DNA of 64,000 bases from Dallia pectoralis (GCA_029465975.1 CM055742.1:7392099-7456098), one strand, 5' to 3'. Positions 1 through 48,630 are shown, counted from the first letter of the stretch. Program-made: numbers and translations. The notes: generated from the sequence alone by a model not told the origin.

Positions 1-859
1 TATTGAGTGCAAATGAATTACAAATGAGAGACGTAAATAGTAATTCACAATGACAAATCCAATAGCGACCATATCGCAAAAGGTAAATAATCACAATTAT
101 TTTTTTGTTACTCGACTATCAGAACATTATGGTATTGAAAGGTCCCAGGCAGTTCCAACTACTACTGACAACTAATATTGGCACATATATATATTTCTGT
201 GGCATATTACTCTCTAGCACATGCAAACATTCCCCTGGATGTGTGTGTACAGTAAGTCTTGCTATTACATTTGAAATGCAGTATATATTTGCATACTCAT
301 TTACAGTATATTTGTTTTGGGCGAGGAATCTGCTATTATCAAAAACGTTTCATCACCACTGTTTCTCAGGTAAGGAACCAAATTAATTTGTTGAGATGGC
401 AGCAATGAATGGTCTATTAATAAGGGCCATAAGTCGTTTCTTATCGGGAAAATGTGTCTGATGGCTGTCTGAACATATATAACAATGATGGAAACCATGC
501 CTTTGCATGATCCAACTTAAAATGTGCGGCTGAGATCAATTCCATTCTGTCTGAGACTAGAGCCGTTCATGCTAATCATTTGGCTTTACATTTTACTCCC
601 CTGTACTTTGACACATGGACAGCAACTGGAGGTGAAATTAGACAGCCAACTAGTAATTCATGACTGAATAAAAGTTAGCCCACTACAGTGCTGTGTAATT
701 CCGGTAATAATGCCAGTACGAGCTAGCTTAAGCATGCCAACAACGGTTTAGGATTTTTATGTGACTCTATCATCCAAATTCAGATCTACAATATTACGAA
801 CTAATTATCTGATTGACAAAATATAAAAAGAAAGATCAGCAACGTACAACTTACATCAA
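1..859. other. 5' flank without a recognisable gene
   Basis: This stretch is AT-rich and its open frames are all under 100 codons; none resembles a protein family I know. In mammals TBCK lies head-to-head with AIMP1, so the upstream neighbour would be expected on the minus strand here, but I could not recognise any AIMP1 exon. Confidence 0.5.
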
Positions 860-1085
860 AATAGGACCAACACCCGGTAAACGACACGCTTCTATTAAAA
901 GGGAAACATCCGCGAACGCCGAACCGTTCTAGAAAAGACCCACGGAGGCCCCCGTTTGGCTGTGCGACGCATGCGCAGCTCACTAATCTACACATCATGT
1001 GGATAAAATAACGACTACCGAACTAGCTTCTTATGCGTTAGACATCCGCGCATATGGACAGCGCAGTAAAGCTGTGGGCTCTCTA
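860..1085 (+). promoter_or_regulatory. Candidate TBCK promoter, GC/CpG-rich with NRF1-like site
   Basis: A local block richer in CpG than its surroundings lies about 1 kb upstream of the TBCK start codon. It contains GACGCATGCGCA at 966-977, one mismatch from the palindromic NRF1 consensus, a factor typical of TATA-less housekeeping promoters. I see no TATA box. In mammals this promoter is shared with the divergent AIMP1 gene, so it may be bidirectional here; that part is inference. The first non-coding exon and its donor could not be placed with confidence. Confidence 0.35.
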
Positions 1086-2010
1086 GCTGGTGCCTGCTTA
1101 CATATTATATATTATTTTACGTTTTAAGGCAACTTGTGAATTAAAGTACAAGAAAATGCTGAGAAGAAAATTAGAATGTAAAATACAACTTTTGAACAAC
1201 TTTTGACAAAGGTATTTTGGTAGAAACGTTGTTTATACAAATTGATCAGGCGAAGAAAATGACGAAATCCACAGTGCAAAAAATTATTACGGTTTTCTTT
1301 TACTTTACTATAAACATTTTTGAGCAACGGGCATGTATAACCAACACACACAAACCCCGTTAAATCTGTTAACATGATTGCAGTGTTTACAAATAATTTT
1401 GACAGTTTAACTTAGTCGCAGAAAACTGACGTCATCGGTCACGTTATCTCCTAACTGCTTAGTGCATCCTGGTGCATCCCGAAAAAGATCATATTAAGCA
1501 AAATAATACGATTGCTAGTATTTCAAAGTCAGTTTGACATGAGGAATACATGTGAGTAATAATTCTCATTTTGGAAAGTCGCTGTTATTGTTTTAGTCAT
1601 TCATTGTATTCAGTAATGCTTCCTTGTCAAGTACCTCTACTTGTTATCGTTATTAACGAGAACAGGTTGTGAGAAGCAATAGCCACTGTGGCTAGTTGTA
1701 TGCATTATTTCACAAAGTAAAGTTTCACTTAATTTTTGGAATGTTTACAAAATAATTTGTTTGTCAGTGAGATCCAAAGCTATTTCATGCAACGTTTGTT
1801 TCCAATGACATGAACTGAAAGGATCGAATTTGTAACAATCATTATTTTCTCTTGTCTGATAACGTATTTGCAGACAAGTTGTTCTATCATCAGGGTTTAA
1901 TTTCATTGACTTTATATTGTCTGTTTTTTTCATAGAGTGAGTGTGGGTTTTGGCAATAGCTGTCTCCCTGTGATCACTGAAAATCGTCACTAAATCAGGG
2001 ATTCTATGTA
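1086..2010 (+). other. Probable 5' UTR intron before TBCK coding exon 1
   Basis: No gene is seen. Two splice acceptors could open the exon that carries the ATG: a tract ending TTTTTTTCATAG at 1935, which is the better match, or AAATCAG ending at 1998. Either leaves only a short untranslated leader before the ATG at 2011. Confidence 0.35.
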
Positions 2011-38341
<36,331 letters not shown>

Positions 38342-38790
38342 GACCACACCCACAAGCTGCCCATCAAACTGAGCCTCCTCACTGTCCCCTCCCCGCAGAT
38401 CTGAGACCACACCCACAAGCTGCCCATCAAACTGAGCCTCGCCCACACTGGCCTCCTCACTGTCCCCTCCCCGCAGATCTGAGACCACGCCCACAAGCTG
38501 CCCATAAACTCCGCCCTGCCCACACTGACCTCCTAACAGTACCCTCAGATCTGATCTGTGACCACGCCCACAGGCTGCCCATCAAACCCAGCCCTGCCCA
38601 CTCTAGCAAAAGGGATTTTTACCATCAGGCATTCTGTTTTTTTGTTCTTAAATGTAAACGTATTAATTTAACAAAATAGAAGGTTGTGGTGTTGTATACT
38701 TTCCGTTTTAGATCATCGGAAGTATCAGTCTCAATTTGATCATGCGTTTCAGGACTGTACTGTATATATGTGCTTGGTGAGAAGTCCTAT

Positions 38791-38796
38791 AATAAA
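38791..38796 (+). terminator. TBCK poly(A) signal AATAAA
   Basis: A canonical AATAAA lies 450 bp after the stop codon. It is the first one downstream, giving a compact 3' UTR. Confidence 0.7.
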
Positions 38797-39175
38797 ATAA
38801 CAAACCTGTTTCTCACTCGGTAAATTGTCAGCTTTGTGTTTGCATAACCGCCGATTAAAGTTGCCCTCTCTCCTCTTTAAACGAGACAATGTGTAAAGAT
38901 CCATATTAATGTATTCAGTTTTCTGTCTCCTAAAGTCTCTCCTCATCTGTGTGTGCTGCTAACATGCATCCTGTTTAACAGATTAGTCCCATAACCGAAA
39001 CGTCTCGGCATGATGTGTATTGAACGACACGTCTTGCATTTTAACTTGCCCTAAACGGCAGTGGAGTTGTTGCAATGAGGCACAGCCGTCACAGTAAATT
39101 ATACATCAAGAAACTGGGAGGGGAGAGTAAAGGTGTTATTACAAAGTGGACTCTATCAGTCAATAAACAGGTACT
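38797..39175. other. Intergenic, no feature
   Basis: Unique sequence between the TBCK poly(A) signal and the 45-bp array. Confidence 0.6.
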
Positions 39176-40705
39176 GTATTAGTGGTTTTACCATGGTTTA
39201 GACATATCTGTCCTGGTTCTGTATTAGTGGTTTTACCATGGTTTAGACATATCTGTCCTGGTTCTGTATTAGTGGTTTTACCATGGTTTAGACATCTCTG
39301 TCCTGGTTCTGTATTAGTGGTTTTACCATGGTTTAGACATATCTGTCCTGGTTCTGTATTAGTGGTTTTACCATGGTTTAGACATCTCTGTCCTGGTTCT
39401 GTATTAGTGGTTTTACCATGGTTTAGACATCTCTGTCCTGGTTCTGTATTAGTGGTTTTACCATGGTTTAGACATCTCTGTCCTGGTTCTGTATTAGTGG
39501 TTTTACCATGGTTTAGACATCTCTGTCCTGGTTCTGTATTAGTGGTTTTACCATGGTTTAGACATATCTGTCCTGGTTCTGTATTAGTGGTTTTACCATG
39601 GTTTAGACATCTCTGTCCTGGTTCTGTATTAGTGGTTTTACCATGGTTTAGACATCTCTGTCCTGGTTCTGTATTAGTGGTTTTACCATGGTTTAGACAT
39701 CTCTGTCCTGGTTCTGTATTAGTGGTTTTACCATGGTTTAGACATATCTGTCCTGGTTCTGTATTAGTGGTTTTACCATGGTTTAGACATCTCTGTCCTG
39801 GTTCTGTATTAGTGGTTTTACCATGGTTTAGACATATCTGTCCTGGTTCTGTATTAGTGGTTTTACCATGGTTTAGACATATCTGTCCTGGTTCTGTATT
39901 AGTGGTTTTACCATGGTTTAGACATCTCTGTCCTGGTTCTGTATTAGTGGTTTTACCATGGTTTAGACATCTCTGTCCTGGTTCTGTATTAGTGGTTTTA
40001 CCATGGTTTAGACATATCTGTCCTGGTTCTGTATTAGTGGTTTTACCATGGTTTAGACATCTCTGTCCTGGTTCTGTATTAGTGGTTTTACCATGGTTTA
40101 GACATCTCTGTCCTGGTTCTGTATTAGTGGTTTTACCATGGTTTAGACATCTCTGTCCTGGTTCTGTATTAGTGGTTTTACCATGGTTTAGACATCTCTG
40201 TCCTGGTTCTGTATTAGTGGTTTTACCATGGTTTAGACATATCTGTCCTGGTTCTGTATTAGTGGTTTTACCATGGTTTAGACATATCTGTCCTGGTTCT
40301 GTATTAGTGGTTTTACCATGGTTTAGACATCTCTGTCCTGGTTCTGTATTAGTGGTTTTACCATGGTTTAGACATCTCTGTCCTGGTTCTGTATTAGTGG
40401 TTTTACCATGGTTTAGACATCTCTGTCCTGGTTCTGTATTAGTGGTTTTACCATGGTTTAGACATCTCTGTCCTGGTTCTGTATTAGTGGTTTTACCATG
40501 GTTTAGACATCTCTGTCCTGGTTCTGTATTAGTGGTTTTACCATGGTTTAGACATCTCTGTCCTGGTTCTGTATTAGTGGTTTTACCATGGTTTAGACAT
40601 CTCTGTCCTGGTTCTGTATTAGTGGTTTTACCATGGTTTAGACATCTCTGTCCTGGTTCTGTATTAGTGGTTTTACCATGGTTTGGTCATCTTTGTCCTG
40701 GGCCT
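39176..40705 (+). repeat. 45-bp minisatellite, about 34 copies, between TBCK and lipoxygenase A
   Basis: Thirty-three near-identical 45-bp units plus one degenerate terminal unit (core AGTGGTTTTACCATGGTTTA then GACATCTCTGTCCTGG). The only common variant is ACATATCTG versus ACATCTCTG. One frame stays open for 509 codons (VLPWFRH repeats), simply because 45 is divisible by three; no splice or start context supports a gene. Confidence 0.97.
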
Positions 40706-41190
40706 GTATAAGTTCTTCAGAAATCCCAGTACAATACGGACGCAGTTCTGCTGTACCTGTACTCTATAATATCTAAACAGAGTTCCAGCCAATTCCGTGC
40801 CAGAGGAGATTTGTCCCGACTTGACTCGCAGAGGTCCAGCATCTCCGAAGATATTGTGTTCCTCACACCTCTTCTGAAATGTCACCATACAGGATGTACA
40901 GAACAGATGTGAGTTATCTCCGTGGGGTTAGTTTGAAAACCACACAAGACGCGTTAACCTATTTGGTAACGTTCGGCACGACCCGTGTGAACCAGATTTC
41001 TAGCGCGGGACTTCTGCAAAACGATAACCGCATTACTTTAGATTTCACATTTGCTGTACATTTACAGAAGTTGATTTGGCAACACCTGGCTATCAGCGCC
41101 AATAAAGTTGAAGTTACCCCGCCAGGCTCAATGATGACGGGCAACACCCCCAGACATCAATATATGACTGTACAACCATCACCGGCCGGG
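40706..41190. other. Upstream flank of lipoxygenase A
   Basis: Unique sequence. It contains a 116-codon open frame (from 40879) that runs through the TATA box and into the predicted first exon of the next gene and resembles no family I know, so I treat it as chance. Confidence 0.5.
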
Positions 41191-41198
41191 TATATAAA
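41191..41198 (+). promoter_or_regulatory. TATA box of lipoxygenase A
   Basis: TATATAAA in a GC-flanked context (CCGGG before it). It lies about 30 bp before a plausible start site and about 72 bp before a strong splice donor, which fits the promoter of the lipoxygenase gene downstream. Confidence 0.6.
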
Positions 41199-41220
41199 GA
41201 GCAGTGGTACACAGAATCAT

Positions 41221-41269
41221 TATGTTTGAGGCAACCGTTAAGGCAATTGTCAACCCGTCGGTCAGAAAG
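41221..41269 (+). other. Probable non-coding first exon of lipoxygenase A
   Basis: About 50 bp after the TATA box, ending in AGAAAG followed by GTAAGA, a near-consensus donor. The acceptor would be TGCTTTTCAG at 41992-42001, joining directly to the leader AGTCAAC before the ATG at 42009. The exact 5' end is inferred. The intron between (41270-42001) has no other feature. Confidence 0.5.
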
Positions 41270-44200
41270 GTAAGAACGATGTTTATGATGTGCGATATGT
41301 ATTTCTGATATCTTATTTAAGCCACAGACAACGCAATAGGTCTCTAATCATGTGCGTTACAACAATAGTATGAACTAGAGATCAGTAGACTATATTGTAT
41401 GAGATCACTCACAATCTGGACAGTCTGAACATTGGATATCATTCCTGTCTGTTTGAAATGTTACAGCTAATTTTCTCACTACCGCTATTTAAATGCCATA
41501 TTTGCCTCAAAGATAAATTCCTTGGTTTGTCTTTACTGTAGTTGGACTTGAGGAATATCACTTAGAAATTCTACATGCATCTATCATAAATATAAATGTC
41601 ATATGTCATAACGTTTAGCTACTATTCACCAGACATTAATTTATACCCAATCTGCGCCCAAAATATATGAATACTCTGTATAAATGTTAGTACAGTACAA
41701 AGTAACACGGCCGTTTTGATGGTTTCTAGAGCTTTCTATATGAATCTGCGAGTGGTTGCATTCTCAGCTTCTCACCAATAGTGGCTGGGATTAGGCCTTG
41801 ATATTGCTTCCATCCCGTTTCATCTTTTCACGCTAACAGTGGCTTTAGAGACATTACTCAAACTGGAATACGCTTCCTCTAATGTGAAGTTTTATTCAAA
41901 CAGCACAATGATTGCCGTGCTGCAATTGCCCGGTCTTTTGCGATGGTCACAAGTGCGGTGCGGTCTGCGCAGATAAGCCTTTCATAACATGTGCTTTTCA
42001 GAGTCAACATGGCGACCTACTTAGTGACCGTCCACACACACGGCATCGTAAATGCCACCACGTTGAACAACGTCCACATCAAACTGGTCGGTGAGAAAGG
42101 CGAGAGCAACCGCTTGTGGATCTGCCCTCTGAAGGGAGGCTTTATTCAAGGCACTCTAAGTAATTCGGTCAAAGTCCTGTCGGTGTGAAGACGCTTGCTG
42201 CAGTTTGCACGTGGAAACACCCAAACGATACACACAGTAAAGATGCATTTAACACAACCGGTCTTTATGTTCGACCACTCAGTCATAATACAGACACTGT
42301 GGTGTTTAAAGGCTTTTTCACGGTCGCTTTGTCACACAAGTACCTCACTCTGCCTTTTCTCTTTGTCTCTCTCCCTGTTGCTCTCTGTCGCTTTTTCTCT
42401 ACGTCCCACCATGTCTGTCTTTCCCTCCATCTCCCTCTATCTCACGCAACAGACGTCGAGTGAATTTAAAGTGAGTTGCCCCTCGTCTCTGGGCAGGCTG
42501 GTGCTGATAGAACTAGACAAGCAGCCCGTCTTACTCTTACCTACAGACGCCTGGTTCCCGTCCAAGGTTGTCGTGACGACGCCGGAGGGCGACACGTGCC
42601 ATTTCCCTGTCTACCGCTGGATTCTGGACAAGGAGGTGCACCTGTTCAGAGAGGGCACAGGTATGCACTGTGGGGGGTGGTGACATTTAATGAGTGTTTA
42701 CCCGCCAATACATTATGAGGGTAGCATTTGTAAATAGAAAAACAGCAGTGCCTCTGGTTGCCTCTGTCGACTCACTAAGTCTACATGAATCTAATTGTTA
42801 TTTTGACTAACAATAATAACACATATTGTATTATTTCCTGTTCAGCTAAAAGACTCTGTGATGAAGAAAATCATCTGGCCAGGTATAGCAGGGAAAAGGA
42901 GATTAAGACAAGAGCGGAGCAATACTGGTAAGAAGTGTTGGCTCCCACAAAACATTTTGGAGATGGCATAACATCTGACCAATTGCCCCAAAACATGTGT
43001 TCCTCCTCTTCCTTCTTCTCAGCTGGGATTCGTACCAGCAGGGTTTTCCTGGCAGCATGAAGTCGGACACTCCTCTGAATCTTCCTCCGGAAGTCCGCTT
43101 CTCCTTCAGCAAGACTTCCCGGTTCGTCTTCACAGCCGCCAGTGGGTGAGTTCTTCACCCCAGTGGAGAGTTGTCTTACTGTCTCACGTCAGATGGCATC
43201 CCTGTGCTGTCTGAGGTGAGACTATGGGTTCCCTGTTCAAACGGCTCACACTGACACATTTCTTAAATGTATATGTATTTTAATGCCGGAAAGGGGTAAA
43301 TACTTAAAGCACTTCTGTGTATATTATATACATATAACAAATGCAAATCTACAGATTGGTCAAACGACTCATGGGTTTGCCAAAAGTGAAAGAAGTCGTG
43401 GTTGTCTAATGTTCTAGATGTCACCTCAGACTGATGACCCTTTCAAAATGTAGTTTTTTTGTGCAATATGTTGCATTCGTCAAACAATAGTTATAGATGT
43501 TGTTTGCTTAAACAGTTTAGCATTGCTGTTGTGTACGTCTAGTTAAGAAAATACCATTTCAGTACCTCATTCATATTGTTTTGGATAATATATTGGTTTT
43601 ACATTGGCTTTGTATCTCAATTTATAGGATAGCTGAGCTGAAACTCAAGGGGTATTCTGACTCCACCAAGAACTGGAAAAATTTGGATGAAATCACTAAA
43701 ATCTTCAGCAGCAAACAAACCTTCATCTCAGGTGGGGGGCATTTAAATTGTCCTAAGAACTTGTATAGTAAAACTAGTTCATTAGTTTTATTATTACTAG
43801 TAGTAGTTTATTATTATTTCATTATATTTTATACATTATTCAGATGGTAGATATGGGGACAACTGGCAAGCAAAATATAAATAGGAAGAGGTGGAATAGA
43901 GATCGAAACCTTCCTTATTTACTCGACAGCCAATTGAAACCGTGAAAGACTACATGTATACATTGATGTTGTAAAAAGCTTTCTAAAAGGTACAACAGTA
44001 AATGCAACTCAGATGATATTGTATTCAATTATTGTACTTCAATTCCTATTTGACTCAATTTCCTCCTGCCAGAATACGTACAAAAACACTGGAAGGAGGA
44101 TGAGTTCTTTGGGTACCAGTATCTGAACGGCTTCAACCCCATGTTAATCCAACGCTGCTCTGTGCTGCCGCAAAACTTCCCAGTCACAAACGCCATGGTC

Positions 44201-45874
44201 ACGCCCTCTCTTCGTGGATCAAACAGTCTCTCGGACGAACTGAAGGTACAAAAATGGGACTTCAAATGTGTGGAATATTTAAACTGTCAAAACTATCCGC
44301 ACATGTGTCTATAATTTCGTGGTCGTAAATTGAGAGCCGTGCTTGCAGACTTATCTTTGCAAAGTTTTACAGTTCGTATTCGCAAGCTATGATGTTCAAA
44401 TCTGTAACTCTGTTTGGCAAGCTTGTACCTTTAGGTACGTGCTTAGAAGCTTAGCTTTGCAAAGTTGTACAGTCAGTTCATGTTTGCAAGCAATATTTTA
44501 AAAACTTTGTGAAGAAAAGCTTGTATGCACGGCTCGAGGTTCGACAGGTGTTCACACACATCTTTGAAAGTTCCCATGAATTGTTGCAATACCAGTCATA
44601 GCACGTGCGAAATAGACATGTGGCAGCCGCTTTGAGACTGAGAGATTAATTTCTTGAATATTCACATTTGTCAATAAAGGTCAAATGCAATAATTCCCAT
44701 AAAAAAATGTCCAACAACATGGCTAAGCAGCCATTACTAAAAAAAGACATCCTATTAATACTGCTGTGTCCTGGCAAACACAAACACTTTATATCATGTG
44801 GCTATTGCTGGTTGTATCACTTTATCTGCCAATGATCCTCACAATAATTCATGACCCTCACCATCAATCAGCTTGCATCTACTGGCTCTAGCTGATCTCA
44901 TAGATGCTGTTGGACTAATTCTTCTGTGTCCTCTCATCCCAAACAGAAAGGTAACATATTCCTGCTTGACTACAAGAAGCTGGACGGGTTAAAGCCAAAT
45001 GTGATCAAAAGGAAAAAGCAATACATGGCTGCTCCTCTGGTGCTGCTTCACAAGACTCCTGTTGGCAAACTGGTGCCTATTGCCATTCAGGTAAAACGGA
45101 CCTAATATTAGGGAGTGAAATGGAGTGTGTGCCAGGCCGATCCCGCCAACCTAGTCCCAACTTGTAGAGTCATGTAATTTAGCTGCCAACTTTCTGATTT
45201 ATTCCATTTATGCACATAATTAGTTTAAAAACGAGTTCAAGATTGCTGAACAGCACTTTTGCAAACTTGAGAAATGGAATCCGAGAGCACTAGAAAAAAC
45301 GATTCTCTGGCTCAATAAGAGCAAATTGTAACTATTAAAAACGTGCACTCTCTCAGTTCTCTTTCCCAAGATCGGCGTCAACACAGAAATTTTACAGCTC
45401 TGTAAAATGTCTAACCAACTACACAATATCTCTTTATGGAATTCCTTATGGAATACAATAAAAGTAATATATCACTAGATTCTACACAAGTAGGTTACCT
45501 TCCATCTACCCTGAACACGTTCATTCATTTCCCCCCAATTAATTAATTTTTTTTAGACTGATTTTCTGATATACAATTTTTGGAGGTATCGGTTCACGAG
45601 ATAAAAATCTTTTGGCTGGCCAATGACATCACCAAAGGTTTTATTTATGTCCACAGCTAAGGCAAGAGCCCTCTGAGGATAACCCCATCTTCCTCCCCAC
45701 TGACTCTGAGTATGATTGGCTCCTGGCCAAGATCTTTGTGAGGAGCGCTGACTTTCAGGAGCACCAGCTCAACGTCCACCTGCTTCGCACCCACCTGCTA
45801 GCTGAGGTGTTTGCAGTATCACTGCTGCGTAACATACCCATGGTGCACCCCCTATACAAGGTACAGAACATAGC

Positions 45875-45955
45875 ATAGCAGAACGTAGAATAGCAGAACG
45901 TAAAATAGCAGAACATAGCATAGCAGAATGTAGCAAAGCAGTATGTAGCGTAGTG
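45875..45955 (+). repeat. Short A-rich tandem repeat (AGCAGAACGTAGAAT type)
   Basis: Five or six imperfect 10-15-bp units in intron 8 of lipoxygenase A. The rest of that intron (45861-46803) is AT-rich without further structure. Confidence 0.75.
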
Positions 45956-46803
45956 ATATTAGTAATATTGCATAATTTTGCTTTATATTGCTACCATAGG
46001 ATTATTCAGCCTTACAAAACATAAAAGCTTGGCATTATAACACATAACATTACATACATATAAAACATATATACAAAAAAAACATCCAAAGGCAGACGCC
46101 GTTCCATAAATCCTTCTTAACATAGTTTTGTTGTTGTTTTTGTAAAAACGTCATCGTTTTAATGGATTGGTGGTATATTGTTTTTATCAAAGTTTTTTAT
46201 TTGCCAGATTCACTTAACATAGCGTCATTCTGAACATTGACATTCTTATAACATGGCATGCGAAGTCTTCGCAGTAATCATTTAATAAAATAATATATAA
46301 AGCAAGAAAATATACAAAATATACATACAATTAAATATTTTCATTTAAAATCGGAGCAAGTGTAGAAATTAAGAATATGGACAATAAGAATGCAAATTAA
46401 TTAACATATACGACTGGGCATTTCATGTCTAGAAAATATGAATTGATCAATATGGTCAGAAGATTAATGTTGCTGATTGTAAAGTCTTATGACCTGGGGG
46501 TAAAAAACAGTTTAAGAGTCTGGGAGACTCACATACATGTATGTAATGGCAAATTATATGTTAAAGAATGTGACAACCACTGCTCTCTATAATGTAATAA
46601 AATAAGAGTTATTTGAGGACAAACAACAAGCACAGGAGGAGTAAAAATAAGTCCATGGGAAAATCTGTAATCTCACCCTTTGAAGAACATTGCAAATGAT
46701 TGGATAACATTGGAAATATTGGTTTAAGATAAACAAGTGATCCTATTAGTAACACAAACTGTTATACACATGTTTTCCCATTTCTTATCCTGGTTTATTG
46801 TAG

Positions 46804-46872
46804 CTTTTGGTTCCACACGGCCGCTACACCCTGCAAATTGAGAAATTGTGCCATTGCTTAGCATCACGTTAA
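46804..46872 (+). pseudogene. Broken exon 9 of lipoxygenase A
   Basis: The normal exon is 87 nt (intact in copy B). Here the first 36 nt, encoding LLVPHGRYTLQI, are followed by unrelated sequence and an in-frame TAA at 46870-46872. The missing part would hold the NTxAR segment, which includes the stereocontrol (Coffa) position, and the donor site. A deletion or replacement of the exon's second half explains it. Confidence 0.85.
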
Positions 46873-46981
46873 ATTACTCTGTGCATAGTGTGTGTACTGT
46901 TTGTATGTGTTTATCTGGGTGAAATATGTATTTTTGCAACAATTGCCCCTGGCATAACCCTCGCATTTTTGTACATTGAAG

Positions 46982-47151
46982 TTTGCCGCTACAGGCGGAG
47001 AGGCAATGTTGGAGATGCTGAGAAGATAAGTGGCCTCATTAACCTACAGCTCCCTCTGTATGCCGGAGGACATCACTGCACGCGGCCTGGACACTGTACC
47101 CAACTTCTACTACAGGGATGACGGACTCAAACTGTGGGACATCATCCACAG
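46982..47151 (+). pseudogene. Exon 10 of lipoxygenase A with premature stop
   Basis: The exon is 170 nt, the same as in copy B. It reads FAATGGEAMLEMLRR, then TAA at 47027-47029, then [20 protein letters not shown] and [14 protein letters not shown] in the same frame. The stop sits where copy B has Ala (KKAMSEL). The frame around it is otherwise preserved, so this is a point change, not a frameshift. Confidence 0.88.
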
Positions 47152-48614
47152 GTAATTCTAAAAAGGCAGCTGAGCATTTGAAGAATCATCCACTGGCTGA
47201 ATTTACAGTATTAACTTACTGTAGTTCTATTTGACTATACAATTATTGTGTTTTCTTTTACTGTGCAGATTTGTTGATGGAATACTACGTTTCTTCTACA
47301 AGAAAGACTCAGAGGTTCAGAATGACCAGGAACTACAGAAATGGATCAAGGATATCTTTGACTATGGCTTCATGGCCTTAAATAACACAGGTAAGGGTTC
47401 AGGTTTATCGAGCGGCGTTATTCTACCCGGGCATAACTACATTAGTCACACACCAGGAATCCCTCAGGCTTTTTCCACTGTGTCAGAATTGGTCAAGTTT
47501 GTCACGATGGTGGTCTTCACCTGTTCTGGCCAACATTCTGCAGTCAACTCTGGACAGGTGGGTGTAGGGTAGCACGGAGACTTTGCCAAGGATGTTATTG
47601 AGCCAAATCGAACTAGTGTTCCATATTTCCTGTGCATATTAGCAAAAAATCTAGGTTGTTTTTTATCACTCTTTCACTACCATCATCAAGAATATTATAG
47701 ACCACCGTATCGGACATCTGCCCTGTTTTCTTTGTGTCTCAGTATGACTATGGTAGCTGGATGCCCAACACACCCATCACATTGCAACAACCACCTCCCA
47801 CCACTAAGGGGCAGTCTACTGAGAGGACCATGCTGGACACCCTCCCCAACATCGGCACAACAGCACAGGGCGTGTCCACCATGTGGCTCCTCAGCAAGCA
47901 GTCCTGTGACTTTGTGAGTCGGCCATGTTCCGCTATAATCAACGTCAGCTTGGCCCGAAACGTACTACATATTCCATTTGAACCCTTAACGATTTCTTTT
48001 AGCTGACTTCGATTCTCCCTCCGTGCGCAGGTTGCCCTCGGCCAGTACCCGGAAGAGCCCTTCCACGAGGTGCAAACGTGTGAGATGATAAAGAAATTCC
48101 AGGAAGAACTGAAAACCTTTAGCGAGACCGTTCAAGCCAGGAACGCCACGTTAGCGTTCATCCAGACCTATTTGCACCCGGCTGCAGTTGAGAACAGCGT
48201 GGCCATTTAGACACGAGTGCCTAGATAAGGGCCCTGCTCATTTCATTATGCACAGAAGTGGAAGTCGGGGATTATGGGGACACAACCCATGTCCTCAAAT
48301 TCCCTCCAATTTGTAAAACATGAACATTATATTGAATACTTGCATTAAATGGATTTATTTGTAGATGAATTGTGATCGTTAGGTGGGTTAAAGCCCAAAT
48401 GATTTCCCATTTGTTCAAAACATAGACACAATTAGTCACTGAACAGAAACATAAAGAAACATGTTTCTCCACCAATAGTCATTCATATTGATGTCAGCAT
48501 CTACTGTATATCTGTGACTAGGTCTGTCAGTCTATGCTTAGTTGAGTCCTGTGTAAGAATACATGCTTTGCCTCTCTAACGATTTTCTGGAAAATGGTTG
48601 TCCGCATCCTTGTA

Positions 48615-48630
48615 AATAAACATGAATAAA
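48615..48630 (+). terminator. Poly(A) signals of lipoxygenase A
   Basis: Two AATAAA hexamers (48615-48620 and 48625-48630), 405-420 bp after the stop codon. Confidence 0.6.

Larger units (their letters stand above)
42009..48210 (+). pseudogene. Lipoxygenase A, 14-exon animal lipoxygenase gene, probably inactivated
   Basis: Lipoxygenases are non-haem iron dioxygenases that add O2 to polyunsaturated fatty acids. Exons: 42009-42182 (donor uncertain), 42453-42660, 42846-42927, 43023-43145, 43628-43731, 44073-44245, 44947-45090, 45657-45860, 46804-46839 (broken), 46982-47151, 47269-47390, 47457-47557, 47743-47913, 48031-48210. Exon 1 is the PLAT beta-barrel start (MATYLVTVHTHG). The exon 8 iron-ligand block [12 protein letters not shown], the exon 12 block CSGQHSAVNSGQ and the terminal NSVAI are all intact, as are phases elsewhere. 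But exon 9 leaves the family after LLVPHGRYTLQI and meets TAA at 46870, and exon 10 has TAA at 47027. A bypass by cryptic sites (donor GT at 46868, acceptor AG ending 47030) keeps the frame but drops the helix between the two ligand blocks, and that acceptor is purine-rich and poor. Family membership is sure; ALOX12, ALOX15B or ALOXE3-like subclass is not. Confidence 0.85.

Noticed and set aside
1..859. AIMP1 exon on the minus strand
   Set aside because: Expected from mammalian synteny, but no AIMP1-like peptide is readable in any minus frame.
39182..40711. 509-codon open frame, the longest in the window
   Set aside because: It is a 45-bp tandem repeat read in a stop-free frame; no codon bias, splice signals or family match.
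40879..41229. 116-codon open frame upstream of lipoxygenase A
   Set aside because: It crosses the TATA box and predicted first exon and matches no family I know; probably chance.
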